From Dromiciops gliroides (taxonomy: Eukaryota > Chordata > Mammalia > Microbiotheria > Microbiotheriidae), in NCBI RefSeq assembly GCF_019393635.1, contig NC_057862.1, positions 262,026,441-262,090,440 of the forward strand: a DNA stretch of 64,000 bases, written 5' to 3'. Below, in pieces: positions 20,385 to 31,885 of this stretch; positions within the stretch are counted from its first letter, which is position 1; each line of letters begins with the position of its first letter. A model generated the notes under the pieces. The model was not told where the DNA came from. It searched no databases and worked only from the letters and a program-made list of their open reading frames with translations. Made by a program: the position numbers and the translations under genes.

Positions 20385-20918
20385 TTAATCCAAGTCATAT
20401 AACAAGGAATTTTGAAAAGTGAATGCACAGTCAGTCACATGTTCTTCAATAATCTGTACACTTCCATCCTTCATATTGGTTTCTTTTATACTTTGATGTA
20501 TGTGATCTTCATGCAGTTCTTTCTTTTCCATCAATGCTGGTTCTTTTACATTTTGTTTTTCATTACTTGAATAAACAGCAGTTATTTCTTTCGTGAAAAC
20601 AGGTTTGGACACGGAGTCAGACTGTTGAGGTTTTCTAATAACCTCTGTAGAAGTACCAGGAGGTTGCATGCAGGGAGCTGACCCACAAATGCTCTTTTCT
20701 AGTGCTTTGTCTGCTGTATAAGAATCAGAATCAGAAGGTTTGGTGTCTCTTTTTGTATGTTCTTTTTCAACATCAGTTGTATTGTTATTGTTTTTTGTAT
20801 TTGTTTGAAATATATTTCCCTTTTCAGGCAGTTGGTTTTCTTTTTCAGTCAGATGGCTTCTTATATTAATTCTTTGTTCCTTTTCATTAAACTGATCTTG
20901 GCCATCTACTTCTTGTGA
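20385..20918 (-). CDS. DNAAF2: DNAAF2 exon 3, C-terminus and stop
   Basis: The acceptor TTTTGACAG ends at 20919 and the frame opens SQEVDGQDQFNEKEQ. It runs 177 residues to TAA at 20387-20385, ending CAFTFQNSLLYDLD, the characteristic end of kintoun. The middle is hydrophilic (Lys, Glu, Asn, Ser) and probably disordered. The first in-frame Met inside the exon comes late (near 20669), so a plain ORF search shows only its second half. Confidence 0.9.
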   Translation of the reverse strand, partial: SQEVDGQDQFNEKEQRINIRSHLTEKENQLPEKGNIFQTNTKNNNNTTDVEKEHTKRDTKPSDSDSYTADKALEKSICGSAPCMQPPGTSTEVIRKPQQSDSVSKPVFTKEITAVYSSNEKQNVKEPALMEKKELHEDHIHQSIKETNMKDGSVQIIEEHVTDCAFTFQNSLLYDLD

Positions 20919-22199
20919 CTGTCAAAAGAAAGAAACGAATTGCTCTTTGAAACAAAAACAATTAAATGGTAGGGCTTTGGTAAAATAACTAAATATAAAA
21001 CATCAGTCATCTCTAAAAGAATACATTAATTACTATAAATTCTGTGTGCCTGAGAAAACAGAAGATATAGACCTGGACTGGCAATAAGTTATTTCTCTAA
21101 TAGTCTATAAGATGTGTTATATAGATAACACATCTAATTGCCTCCAACTATGTAGATGCTGGCCCATTCATGCCTGTCTATCCTTCTTGCTACTTTTGAC
21201 TGTGTCCTCTCATAAATATGCAGTAAGAGGTATACTAAAATGCTGGGGCCTTTTCTTGAATTCTCTTGATGATATACTAAAGGGAGCACAAAGGCAATTT
21301 AAATAAAACTGCAGCAAGATATAAGTAATTGTCTAAGCAATAAGAGGCTCCAGCTTCAGCAGCCAGCCTTGGCTCTTCTCTTTCCTAGGTTCCCAGTCAC
21401 TATCTCTTCTCCCAGATCTCCAGGCTCCTGAGTTGGTTTAAATTTTACTGCTGCCTTAAGTATCTATTCCTCAATCTGTATCGAAGAAGGTTACTTTCGT
21501 GTTTCTTCCCTTGTCATTTTTTTAAGTTATAATAATCTTTTATTTTATTTAAATATGTAAACATGAAAATAAGAATTCTTACTGCTTTATATTAAAAAAC
21601 AAAACAAAAAACCCCACAAACAAATAGGAGCAGTTTACTCATGTGATTTCACTTAAACATTTCAAGAGCTTAATGTTACTAAGAAATTAAGGTAAACCAA
21701 AGAAAGCAAGAAAAATACAGGAAAGCTTACAACATGAAGTGAATTAAGTTGTAAGCAAGCCAAGCTTTAATAAGTACAAGTTTCTGAATTGGTTTGGATC
21801 CTAAACAAAGACACACAGAATTCTAGCATGAGGTAGATTTTGGTTGCACCACTTCCAAGATAAGTAGAATCTTGAGACTTTCCCAGTACCTGCCTCTCCT
21901 AGTGTTATTTCTGAGTGTAAACTGTTCCAGTTAATATCTTTAAGCCCTAGTTACATTGCACTAACATTCTCTGACTATCTTTGGCCTTTATAAGTTATTG
22001 TTCTTATTCCTAGAAATCTGGATGAAATGATCTTTAGAGGCACTTTCCTATCTGGCTTCTAAAAGTTTCTTCCTCTAGGAATAGATGAAATTCTGTCATC
22101 ATTCTTGGAAATGCCTATGGACTCTGGCCCCCAGGACGCTTACTTTATCTATTTTTTTTTGGCCATGTTTGCATATTTTCTCTGGTGGCTGTGTGGTTA

Positions 22200-22480
22200 A
22201 GATTAGCAAAATTATTTATTTTTTCAATCAATAGTATTGTCCATTTCCCCCCATTTATATGTAAAGATAGTTTTCAACATTTCTTTATAAGATTTCTAGT
22301 TTCAATTTTTTCTCCTTCCCTTCCTTCCCTGATCCCTCCCCCAGACAGAAAGCAATCTGATAGAGGTTATTTATGTACAATCACATTAAACATTTCTAGC
22401 AGATATTATTTCTCTTTAGTCTCTTTGCATCCCAGTAAAAAGAAGCCAATAGTCCATGTTACCTTTTGTGCTACCTATCA
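22200..22480 (-). mobile_element. LINE-1 3' UTR fragment
   Basis: tccttccctgatccctcccc, gaggttatttatgtacaatc and aaacatttctagcag resemble the antisense L1 3' end at 4070-4200. Confidence 0.55.
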
Positions 22481-22821
22481 TTGGCTGTCGGAGGGATACT
22501 TCCAGCTCTGAGTTCATTTGCAGAAATGTCAGATCTGTCCTAAGCCATCAAAATATACTGAGCTCAATGAATGAATGATAAAGCAAGATCAGGTTACCAG
22601 TTTCATTCATTTCAACCAGTTCTTTCTTTTGGGGGAACCTTTATTATTGTATCCATAATTTGGTAGCATCAAAGTTACTTTAACAAACATTAAAAGTGAT
22701 AGATATAATTTGCATAAATGAAAGCAAAGAGTTTTGTGGTGAGGCAACTAAGATATTATCCTTTTTTTCCCTGTGATTAATCAAAGGCCAAACCAACAAA
22801 CGTAAGGTTTCATTCAGAATT

Positions 22822-22974
22822 TTTTTTGGGGGGGGGGGAGGGCAGGGCAATGAGGGTTAAGTGACTTGCCCAGGTCACACAGCTAGTAAGTGTCAAGTGT
22901 CTGAGGTTGGATTTGAACTTAGGTCCTCTTGAATCCAGGGCCAATGTTTTATCTACTGTGCCACCTAGCTACTC
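22822..22974 (-). mobile_element. CORE-SINE
   Basis: Duplication ttcattcagaatt at 22809-22821 and 22975-22987. Confidence 0.93.
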
Positions 22975-23226
22975 TTCATTCAGAATTCTTGAAATTGGTA
23001 CTGGACAATTACCAAATGATTTGACATGAAGTGTCTAATACTTAAAAATCAAAACAAAAATAGCTAAATAGAATAATTGTCTAAATGATTAATTTTACAA
23101 TGTCCAACCTACTTATTCAAGACCTCTGTGGTACTGGCACCCTTACTGATGAGGAGGGGCCTATTATTGCTTACTTTATATATGGCATTTTGTTGTTGTG
23201 AACCTGTTATCAGAGGAGGATTTTTT

Positions 23227-23370
23227 TTTTTTTTTAGTGAGGCAATTGGGGTTAAGTGACTTGCCCAGGGTCACACAGCTAGTAAGTGTTAAGTGTCTGA
23301 GGCCGGATTTGAACTCAGGTACTCCTGACTCCAAGGCCAGTGCTCTATCCACTGCACCATCTAGCTGTCC
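23227..23370 (-). mobile_element. CORE-SINE
   Basis: Duplication cagaggaggatttttt at 23211-23226 and 23371-23386. Confidence 0.95.
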
Positions 23371-23679
23371 CAGAGGAGGATTTTTTAAAAATTAACTACC
23401 CTAGAAGGAAGCTGTGAGCCATAATTCTTCAACCCAATTATAGAAGTATGTTGGAACAGAAAAACATGTCAAGTCTACTGACCCCAGAAGTGTCTGTCAT
23501 CCCAGTCCTGCTGACAAGTTAGAAACTGGAAGCAGAGGATTACGACTGGGTTGTGTGTGTGTGTGTATGGGGAGAGGGTTGTTAGGAAAATTTAGGCTGG
23601 GGTGAGGAGGATCCACTTGGGGAACAGTAGAGGGGCTTAAAGCTCAGGGAAGCTGGAATTCTAAAAGACATTTCTTCCA

Positions 23680-24132
23680 ATGAGATCACAAGCTCTCTGG
23701 AGAAGAGGGGTATCATTACAGTTAAGTCAGTTAAGAGAAACAGTTGAAGAAGTCAACATTTTGCTATTAGGATATCTTTATGTCATGCCAGTGGAGAATA
23801 AACTGTTAGACCACAGGCAGTCTCTATGTCAGACTAATGAATTTACTTCAGGCAAACCATTCAGGAGAGAAATCCCAGGTGAATGTAAGAGAAAAATTAC
23901 AGAACCTGGAGGCATTGAGATCTCTAGTGCAAGAGGAATAATTTTTGGAGGACAAATAGGGACAGCAAGTGAAAAGGGACAGGGCTTCCATGGCTCAGTA
24001 TCAATGATTCTAAGGTTGAGAGAGATGACAAAATATCTTTGTAGGTTAGAAGCCCAGGAAATGACTCACTGGGGAAACAGAAGATCAAGGAAACAGGTAC
24101 CTCATAAATTTGAGGGGGGACATAAATTCTAG
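23680..24132 (+). other. Unexplained 150-codon open frame in DNAAF2 intron 2
   Basis: An uninterrupted plus-strand frame, MRSQALWRRGVSLQLSQLRE to PHKFEGGHKF, unrelated to any repeat I recognise and antisense to DNAAF2. It has no signal peptide, membrane segment or familiar motif. Most likely a chance frame or part of an unnamed old repeat; I do not claim a gene. Confidence 0.2.
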
Positions 24133-24514
24133 AAGGGCTAATCCTAGATTATAAAAAGAATGTTTTGTCTAAACCTTTTCCCCACCCTAATTCGACCCCT
24201 CAGCTACACATAGCAGGCCTGTTTACTGTGTTTTTTAGACTATCTGGCCAAAAGGAATCCTAGTGAAAAACCTGAAGCTTGATGTAATAAAAAGTGCTGA
24301 TAGTAATAATTAATAAAATCTAGGAAAGGGTTCAATCAAGCAAGATAATGGAAGCTAAGAAAAATTAAGTGTCTTTAAAGTTTATCTTTGTTTTAGACTT
24401 GAAAGCCCATCAGACTAAGTATTAAGATCTGTGTGGAGACCATAGGATTTTGATTGATTTGTTTAGGATCAGTTAAACACATCCCCTGGCCTCCCTGGTA
24501 TGAATAGCTAGAAT

Positions 24515-24725
24515 GAGTCCACATGGCATGTGGATAAAATGCTTGACTTGGAATCAGGAAACCTTGGTTTCAAAATCCTGCCTCTCACACTCACTGGTAA
24601 GAAAACCCATTTAACCTTCCCCTGGTTCAGTTTTCCTCATCTGTAAAATGGAGATAACTGTAGTCCCCATCTCACAATGGATGTTGAGGTTCAAATGAGA
24701 TGTAAAGGTAAAGTTCTTTGCAAAC
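24515..24725 (+). mobile_element. MIR-like SINE remnant
   Basis: cttggaatcaggaaaccttg, then tttcctcatctgtaaaatgg and a caaatgagatg tail. Confidence 0.65.
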
Positions 24726-24837
24726 TGACATACATGTAAATTATAATTTGTGGATGATTATAAAGAACTTGCCCAAGCATTTTCCCTGGAGGAAACTGTA
24801 AGATACTCTGTTTATTTGTTTCTTAACACTGGGAGTC

Positions 24838-25020
24838 AACATGGTATATAGTGGAATGAGAAACCGGATTGAAAGTTAAAAGCCCTGGTTTGGGGCCTAA
24901 CACTAATTTGCCATATAAGATTTTCTATTTCTTGGGCCTTAGTTTCTTAATTTGCAAAATAAGGGAATTGTACCAGATGACCTAAGATCCTTTCCAAGTT
25001 TCAAAATTCTATGACCCAGG
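24838..25020 (+). mobile_element. MIR-like SINE remnant
   Basis: gggccttagtttcttaattt and the following gatgacctaagatccttt match the MIR 3' part loosely. Confidence 0.45.
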
Positions 25021-25040
25021 AACCTAAATTCTAGGTCAAG

Positions 25041-25044
<4 letters not shown>

Positions 25045-25091
<47 letters not shown>

Positions 25092-25092
25092 T
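25045..25092. repeat. (CT)n microsatellite
   Basis: About 20 CT units at the place where the adjoining minus-strand SINE should have its T-rich tail. Confidence 0.93.
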
Positions 25093-25094
25093 CT

Positions 25095-25220
25095 GGCAAT
25101 GAGGGTAAAGTGACTTGTCCAGGGTCACATAGCTAGTGTCAAGTGTTTGAGGCTGGATTTGAAGTCAGGTCCTTGTGAATCCAGGGCTGGTGTTTTATTC
25201 ACAGTGCCACCTAACTGCTC
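25095..25220 (-). mobile_element. CORE-SINE with CT-expanded tail
   Basis: ggcaatgagggtaaagtgac to ccacctaactgctcc. Confidence 0.88.
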
Positions 25221-25654
25221 CAAGTTCTATCTTCTCTTGTACACCAGGGCCAAATTCTATGGAAAGGCTTCTTCATGAAACTCTTGAATATTTTCCACTT
25301 CCAGATCAGCAATCAATCAATAAACATTTATTAATCATCTACTGTGCTAAACAAGTTGTAAAATAAATATTAATAATTATTAAAATAACTAAAGAATTGC
25401 AGAATTTAGTAGTACATTATTCAAATTAATTTGGTTCTAGGATTAGAAAATATAATCTAGATAGCATTATGTTATAGTTACAGCATCAAGGACTATGCAC
25501 TTTTCTTATAAGTGAAATTTAAGTGTAATTTTTGTGTGTTAAGTTACTGTTTAAATGTTCAAAACATTAAAAGACACTAAAAGAGCAAGAGTGGGATTGT
25601 TAGACTTTAACTATTTCACAAATCTCTCTTCTAGAGAGTTCACCAAAATTTTAC

Positions 25655-25792
25655 CTTTAACTGAATTTGGGTCTTCTTATCACTAACTTCAAGTACTTCA
25701 ATTAATGGCTGGGTTTTGGGGGCTGACTTTTTAAAATTCAAGATGTCTTCAAGAAATTCATCAACATTTTCTTCAATGACAAAAAATCTTTC
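25655..25792 (-). CDS. DNAAF2: DNAAF2 exon 2 (46 codons)
   Basis: The exon is 138 nt, phase 0 at both ends, beginning ERFFVIEENVDEFLEDIL and ending KKTQIQLK. The acceptor is a T-run followed by AG (25794-25793) and the donor is AAG|GTAAAA. It adds an acidic, helix-like segment after the linker. Its length is close to the 48-residue alternative exon of the human gene, so skipping would keep the frame. Confidence 0.88.
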
Positions 25793-25899
25793 CTAAAAAA
25801 AAAGAAGAAAAGTGATGTATTTAAATCTCCCTTTAATATTTGTTGAAAATTAAATATAGTTTTCATACCTATCCTCCTACAAGATAAACAGAACCAGGA

Positions 25900-26480
25900 C
25901 TCACATAAGATCAGAGAAGGCTATTTCTGCCTCCCAGAAGCAGGTACCTCACAGAAAACCAGATCAGAGAATGGGTAGAAAAACTAAGCATAGATTTATT
26001 TCATCCCAATAACAAGCATGCATGCCATTCAGAGAACTTTACAAAAGAAAAGTTCTCAAAGATTTCCATTTTTCTGAGAGTGTATAAGGTTTTTTTGTCC
26101 ACTGGTTACAGTGTTATGTTTCAATAGTATGATACAGAAGCAAAAGCAGTTTAATAATTTCAGTTATAACAAGTATGGAGGAAATACAGAAGCATCATGA
26201 TAAGATTACAGGATTCCAAAAAAGGGTTTGGCTAGGATCAGGACACCCAGATGTCCCCATAAGATAGGGACTTGCTATCCTGAGAGAAAAGAAGTCACCA
26301 GGTAGGGACTAATCTGCTAGCTATCTGGGTTCAGTTTGGAGTTCAATTGAAGGGCATTTTGTTCCTATTAATCCAGGTTTTCATAAAACTCCCTTGGATA
26401 ATAAGGCTGTTCCATCAAATCCAGGTGATTCAAATACTTGTTAATCATCTCACTTGAATCTAGATTAATTATTTGGCATA
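25900..26480 (-). mobile_element. LTR related to 240-830
   Basis: Shares agatcagagaa, the tttctgagagtgtataagg TATA-like block, gtccactggttacag, aatttcagttataacaag, gctagctatctgggttcagt and ccatcaaatccaggtg in the same order as 285-820. The ends are approximate and the copy is older. Fossil. Confidence 0.6.
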
Positions 26481-26499
26481 ACAAATTATACATGAATGA

Positions 26500-27260
26500 T
26501 CATTTATGCCTTAATAATAACACTTATCTCCCAGAGTTGTTGTGAGGATAAAATGATATAATACTAATAAAGTATTTTGCAAACCTTAAAGTATTAGCTA
26601 AAATGTTAGCTATTATCATCCTGTTACACTTGAAACACCTGCACCTAAAAGCTCATGAAGAGACAAATTTGAACTTCCCAGTCAAGGGCAACTTTTTAAA
26701 ATGATGCATAGTTTAAAAAAATAAATATTTTTGTTATCTTTTTGTTTTTATATTATATAAAATTCTCAATGTCTCCCTCCTCCCTGGGTGGGGGAAACAC
26801 ACACAAACACACACACACACACACACACACGTTCCCAGAAGGGGGCGGGGAAGGGGAGGCACCAATAAAAATGAAGCAGAATAAATCTTATTCTAAATAC
26901 ACCCACACACACTATCTTTCTGTCCAATTTCATATCATCCCTCTTCATGCAATTTCCTTTCTAGTCAAACCAACTCTAGTCTCTTTCTGCTTTCACTTCT
27001 ATTTTTTCACTTTTTCCCTGAATCTTTAGCTTCCTTCAAAGCCCAGCTCTGGTGCCACCATCTACATGAGGCATTTTCTGAAATCTCCAGTTATTGGTGC
27101 TGCTTTACTCCTGATATGACTTTGTTTATATACACAGGGCATTTGAAAAGCAATTAGGACTAGAACTTTTGGATTTCTCCCTCTTCCTCCCCACCCCAAC
27201 TCCTACTCACTCAGTCCACTGAGATACAATACCTTAATTGCCTTAAATATATAACAAATA
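26500..27260. other. Intron stretch with MIR/L2 relics and CA array
   Basis: A MIR 3' part (cacttatctcccagagttgt about 26520-26620), (CA)n at 26798-26830, and an L2-like piece (ccttcaaagcccagctctgg about 27030-27130). No gene seen. Confidence 0.5.
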
Positions 27261-27299
27261 CAACTGCCTTAAAGACAAGAGATGGTTTGCTTTTTTTTG

Positions 27300-27476
27300 T
27301 ACTAATTTCTTTTCTTTTGGGGGTGGGAGGGGCGGGGTTCAGGCAATGAGGGTTAAGTGACTTGCCCAGGGTTGTGCACACAGCTAGTAAGTGTCAAGTG
27401 TCTGAGACCAGATTTGAACTCAGGTGCTCCTGAATCCAGGGCTGGTGCTTTATCCACTGTGCCACCTAGCTGCCCC
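27300..27476 (-). mobile_element. CORE-SINE
   Basis: caggcaatgagggttaagtg to gccacctagctgcccc; flanked by ttgctttttt-type repeats and by L2 3' end sequence on the right. Confidence 0.9.
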
Positions 27477-27893
27477 TTGCTTTTTGTTTATACCAAGCAC
27501 CATGTCTTACACATAGTAGGCTCTTAAATGTCTGATGAATTAAACTGAACATGATTGGTTTCTGTAAAGAGACCTGCTGGATAATTAGAGAATCATAAAG
27601 GACTGTCAGGACTACTACACAATAAGAGAATATCCTATTAACATGGCATAGCAGGTGCATAAAAAGATATATTTATAGCTATAAAAAGAACTGATTTGTG
27701 GTCAAAAAGAGTTACAGTAAGCTACCAAGATGAAAATGTAGGCAGTGTGAGATGCAGTATGCAAGATTTAGCATCAAGGGGTCTAGGTTTGAATTGGGCC
27801 TCTTCTCTAACATCATTCTAACATCTAATATCCTCTCCTTAACCAACCCTCATTTCATCTGACTGCTCCCATTACCTATCATTTAATTGCTTG

Positions 27894-28308
27894 GGCAGCT
27901 AGGTGTTGAGTGGATAGAGTACCAGGCTTGGAGTCAAGGAGGACCTTAGTTCAAATCTCACCTCAGACATTTTCTATCTGTGTGACCCTGGGCAATTCAC
28001 TTAATCCTGTTTGCCTCAGTTTCCTCATCTGTAAAATGAACTGGAAAGTGGCAGCTAGGAGGCGCAGTGGATAGAGCACCGGCCCTGGATTCAGGAAGAC
28101 CTGAGTTCAAATCTGGCCTCAGACATGTTACACACTTACTAGCTGTGTGACCCTGGGCAAGTCATTTAACCCCAATTGCCTCACCAAAACAAAATAAAAC
28201 AAAAATGAACTGGAAAAGGAAATGGCAAACCACTCTAGTATCTTTTCCATGTAAATCCCAAATAGTGTCGCAGAGTCAGACACAACTGAAATGATTCAAC
28301 AATTGTTC
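27894..28308 (+). mobile_element. MAR1-type SINE with RTE-like tail, split by a younger SINE
   Basis: 5' part gggcagctaggtgttgagtg, core, ctcatctgtaaaatgaactg, then after the insertion aaatggcaaaccactctagt and cagagtcagacacaactgaa. Confidence 0.9.
28048..28201 (+). mobile_element. CORE-SINE nested in MAR1
   Basis: Duplication aaaatgaactggaaa at 28033-28047 and 28202-28216. Confidence 0.95.
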
Positions 28309-28329
28309 TGGAACAGAGTAGGCATTTAA

Positions 28330-28790
28330 GAAATGTTTATCATTGATTTTTTTTTGAAGGAGCCAAATTATGAAGAACTTTAAATGTCTTTAAAAAGATT
28401 TTTTATATGGTCCTGGAGATAATAGAGTCACTAGAGTTATTCATTGTGGGACTGGGGTTATTAATATGGCCAGACCCACACTTAAGAAAAAAATCTCTGG
28501 AAGCTGTGAGGATGTATTGGAGTGGAGAAAGGCTTGAGGCAGGAAGAACAATGAAATGATAACTAAGTGTTACAAATACAAATAGGAAAAAGAAAGATAG
28601 TCTCTGTCTTGAGGAGCTTACAATCTAATGGAGAAAGACAAATCACAAAAGAAAGTTGAAGGAGAGTGGAAATCAGGAAGGGTAACAGAGCAGCAGATGG
28701 CAAATGAAGGAAGCTGGAAAAGTTTGAGCCCTCCGTCTTGGGAAGAGTTCATTGCTCTGCCCTTCAGTTCTCCAATCAGAAGGGAAAGGC
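28330..28790. repeat. Old dispersed repeat, unclassified
   Basis: Blocks such as ctctggaagctgtgaggatg and cttgaggagcttacaatcta recur in mammals as very old repeats; a relative lies at 61740-62060. Confidence 0.4.
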
Positions 28791-28796
28791 AACTAA

Positions 28797-28985
28797 CTGG
28801 CAGCTAGTGGATAGAGCATTAGGTCTGGAGTCAGGAAGACCCGAGTTCGGGTTCAGATTCAGAGACAACTTACTAGCTATATGACCTTGTGGAAATTACT
28901 TAACCTTGGTCTGCCAGTTTCCTCATCTGTAAAATGAGAATAATAATTGAACTTACCTCAAAGGGTTATTGTGAGGTTTAAATAA
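28797..28985 (+). mobile_element. MIR/MAR-like SINE remnant
   Basis: ggcagctagtggatagagca to tcctcatctgtaaaatgaga, with the usual caaagggttattgtgaggtt tail. Confidence 0.75.
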
Positions 28986-28995
28986 GCCAATAATT

Positions 28996-29149
28996 GGACA
29001 CTTTTTGTTTGTTTGTTTTTTAAGTGAGGCAATGGGGGTTAAGTGACTTGCCACAGCTAGTAAGTGTTAAGTGTCTGAGGCCAGATTTGAATTCTGGTAC
29101 TCCTGACTCCAGGGCTGGTACTCTATCCACTGCGCCATTTAGCTGCCCC
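28996..29149 (-). mobile_element. CORE-SINE
   Basis: Minus copy with a small internal deletion after ttaagtgacttgcc; flanked by ttggacact/ttgaacact. Confidence 0.92.
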
Positions 29150-29549
29150 TTGAACACTGTTTTTTACATGTAATTGGGAGGAAATAAAACACTAAATTTT
29201 AAGCAAGAAGAAAAAATGAGCTAATAATTATAAAGTGCTTAGCATAGTGCCTAGCACACAGTAAGAACTATAAATGTTAGTTATTGTTATTATTAACTGA
29301 GGGTGCTGTGATTTCAGGTGAAGAACTGATCCTGGGAAAGGTCCTTTCTGACCTTCCAGCTTCTTTGCTTCCCTCCAAACTGAGTCACTGAACCATTAAC
29401 ATATCAATTAAGGCAAGCAGTCCAACAAAGTTCTGAATCAACCCAAAGTTACAAATTCATTTGATTGTATTACCAAATCCTTATCTCCACATTTTCTCCA
29501 CAAGAATAAATTCTAAGTAAGCTTTACTTCAACTAGTTCAGTAATCTTA

Positions 29550-30200
29550 TCAAAAAAGAGAATAAGTTTAGTCTGTCTTGGCATTTTCTGGATGTTGGCT
29601 CTTTGTAATTACCATTTGACTTTCTATGTGTTCTTTAACCCCTTGTTTAGTGATACATTCTAGACTTTTTCCAGGTATCAAAGGCAAATTCACTGGCCTA
29701 TAGGTTCTGGCCTTTGTTCTCCTCTCTATGCCCTCTTCTATTCATGTGGTATGTCCCTTCTGTTTTCCATGACCATTCCAATATCACTAGTAACAGCTCA
29801 ATAATTACAGCTGCCAGTCCTTCCAAGACCCAAGAATGCTATACAGTGGGGTGACCTGAATTCATCAAGGGCAGCTAAGAACTCTTACAAACTCATTTAT
29901 CATCAGCTCCTTATTAGTCATTTTTATTTTATCATTTCCAGTATAAAAGTCATTGTTCTTTGCCAAGAAAACAGAAACTAAACTTGCTTCACCCTCTTGC
30001 TGTAGTTGTCATCTGAGTCTAGTCTAATCCAAGCAGGGCAAAGGTCCTATCTATCCCTTCTGAACCCTTCTCCCAGTAAAAATTAAAAAAACCAAAACCT
30101 ATCCCCTTTGTTATCTTGAGGTTTCCTCACCAGTCTCAGTTTATTCAAAGCTGCAGGGCCAAGGCCCTGCCCCACTCATATTCAGGTTCTGTTTCCTATC
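29550..30200 (-). mobile_element. L3/CR1-type LINE reverse-transcriptase fragment
   Basis: Antisense reading near 29880-29740 resembles CR1/L3 RT (a LAALDEFRSP-like block, then a TGS..Y..AVTSDI..V block). The sense text gacctgaattcatcaagggc is the familiar CR1/L3 landmark. A further piece may continue at 30790-31100 beyond the LTR. Confidence 0.55.
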
Positions 30201-30204
30201 CTTG

Positions 30205-30784
30205 TGTTTTGGGGGAAATGGGGTACAGGGTTTGGGGTTCTTAGGAATTCCTCTTTAAATTACACCCTCTTGCACACAAAAACAGTTAGAATAAGATGGT
30301 AGTTTATTTAGGGGCAAGAGAAGGCAAGGGGTGGGGGGAAGGGAAACCATGAAAGAATTCCTTGGACTTCTCATGGGGAGAGAGGTATGGAACAAAGCAC
30401 GTGGCTCTGAGGTACCAATCTCCTCGAGCAGGAGGCAGGTAGGTACTTTTATAGGGGGCTGATGGGGGTGACCATCTGCCTGTGGAAAGTTCCTTTAGTG
30501 AGGGAGGACCATCCCCCACTGGTAGAGACTGGAGGAATTGGGTGAGGGGTGGCTATGGCTCTCTCAAGCCATCTCTCTTTTCAGGACACAAAGGCAGCCG
30601 CCACACCCAAAGTTATCTCCCCAGGGGTAAGGGAGATCAGAATGAAGGGTGGAGGTCCTGAAGCTAACTCAGTCCAATCTGGTTCCACTTATCTCTCTAG
30701 GCGTATCTGTCCTCTGGTTTAGTTTCTCAAGAAGATTCCTTGATGTGCCCCAGAGAACTTCTGGGGTATTTTAGGCCCACAACA
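30205..30784 (-). mobile_element. Solo LTR (family A), minus orientation
   Basis: 580 bp with TG...CA ends and 4-bp duplication CTTG (30201-30204, 30785-30788). Minus-strand order: TATA-like ctataaaagtacc, then AATAAA near 30306. Fossil. Confidence 0.88.
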
Positions 30785-31106
30785 CTTGCTTCTATTTTCT
30801 GTATTTCTTTTAAAAATCTAAGTCAGTTGGTGAGTTCTCTGTGAATCCACATTGGTCTTTCCACAAAAATCACATTTTCCCTCTTTACTGGAATTGTTTT
30901 CCTTAGTGTCGCCAATTTTGTTCTTATTCTCCATGTGCAGATTTCCTCTGAAGTCTTTTATCCCATGGGACCTTACCTATCTTTCCTCTGATCTCTGAAA
31001 TCTGCTTTCCTAGAATTTGGAGTACATGTCCAAGTATGCCCAGATTGCCTCTCCTCCATCATAAACTCTAGGAGGGAGCCATACTAGAATTTCCCCTTCT
31101 TGGTTC

Positions 31107-31676
31107 TGTTATGGGCCCAGGGCACCCCAGAAGTTCTCTGGGGCACATCAAAGAACCTTCTCCTTGAGAAACTAAACCAGGACAGACATGCCTAGAGAGA
31201 TAAGTGGAACCAGATTGAACTGAGCTAGCTCTGGGACCCCCACCCTTCATTCTAGTCTCCCCCAACCCTGGGGAGATAAGATTAGGTGTGGCTGCTTCCT
31301 TTGTGTTCTGAGATGGCTTGAGAGATCTGCAGCCACCCCTCACCCAACTCCTCCAGCTACCACCAGTGGGGGATAGTCCTCCCTCACTAAAGGAACTTTC
31401 CACAGTCATATGGTCACCCCTATCAGTCCTCTACAAAAGTACCTGCCAGTCTCCTGCTTTAGGAGATTGGTATCTCAGAGCCACCCTCTCTGTGCCATGC
31501 CTTTCTCCCCATGAGAAGTCCAAGGACTTCTTTCATGGTTTCCCTTCCCTTCCCCTTCCCCTAAATAAACTACCATCTTATTCTAACTGCTTTTGTGTGC
31601 AAGAGGGTATAATTCTTTAAAGAGGAATTCCTAAGCACCCAAAACCCCTACCCCTTACCACATTTTCCCCATGACA
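31107..31676 (+). mobile_element. Solo LTR (family A), plus orientation
   Basis: 570 bp, tgttatgggcc to cccatgaca, with 4-bp duplication GTTC (31103-31106, 31677-31680). 4-bp duplications are typical of class I (gamma-like) elements. Fossil. Confidence 0.9.
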
Positions 31677-31885
31677 GTTCCTTCACCTTTTGAAGGATGA
31701 AATTATCACTAAGGCAATTCAAGAAGTTATTAGTTATTATTTTGTTTTTGCTTTTGGCAGAGGGAGAGCTCCAGCAAATGTTGGGAAAACTGAAGTCCCT
31801 GCATCATCACTCTATCATACCAAGCTTGTGATCTGTTTTCCATACTACTACTCTTCTATCTTCTTTTTCTGCCCAGATGCTTTGT
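31677..31885. other. Unassigned intron DNA
   Basis: Possibly an old repeat (tccctgcatcatcactctat); not classified. Confidence 0.3.

Larger units (their letters stand above)
20919..25654 (-). other. DNAAF2 intron 2
   Basis: Bounded by GT-AG sites. It contains an L1 3' end remnant (about 22200-22480), three minus-strand SINEs, MIR-like relics, a CT microsatellite and an unexplained 150-codon open frame on the opposite strand (23680-24132). The stretch 20940-22150 shows nothing else that I recognise. Confidence 0.7.
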
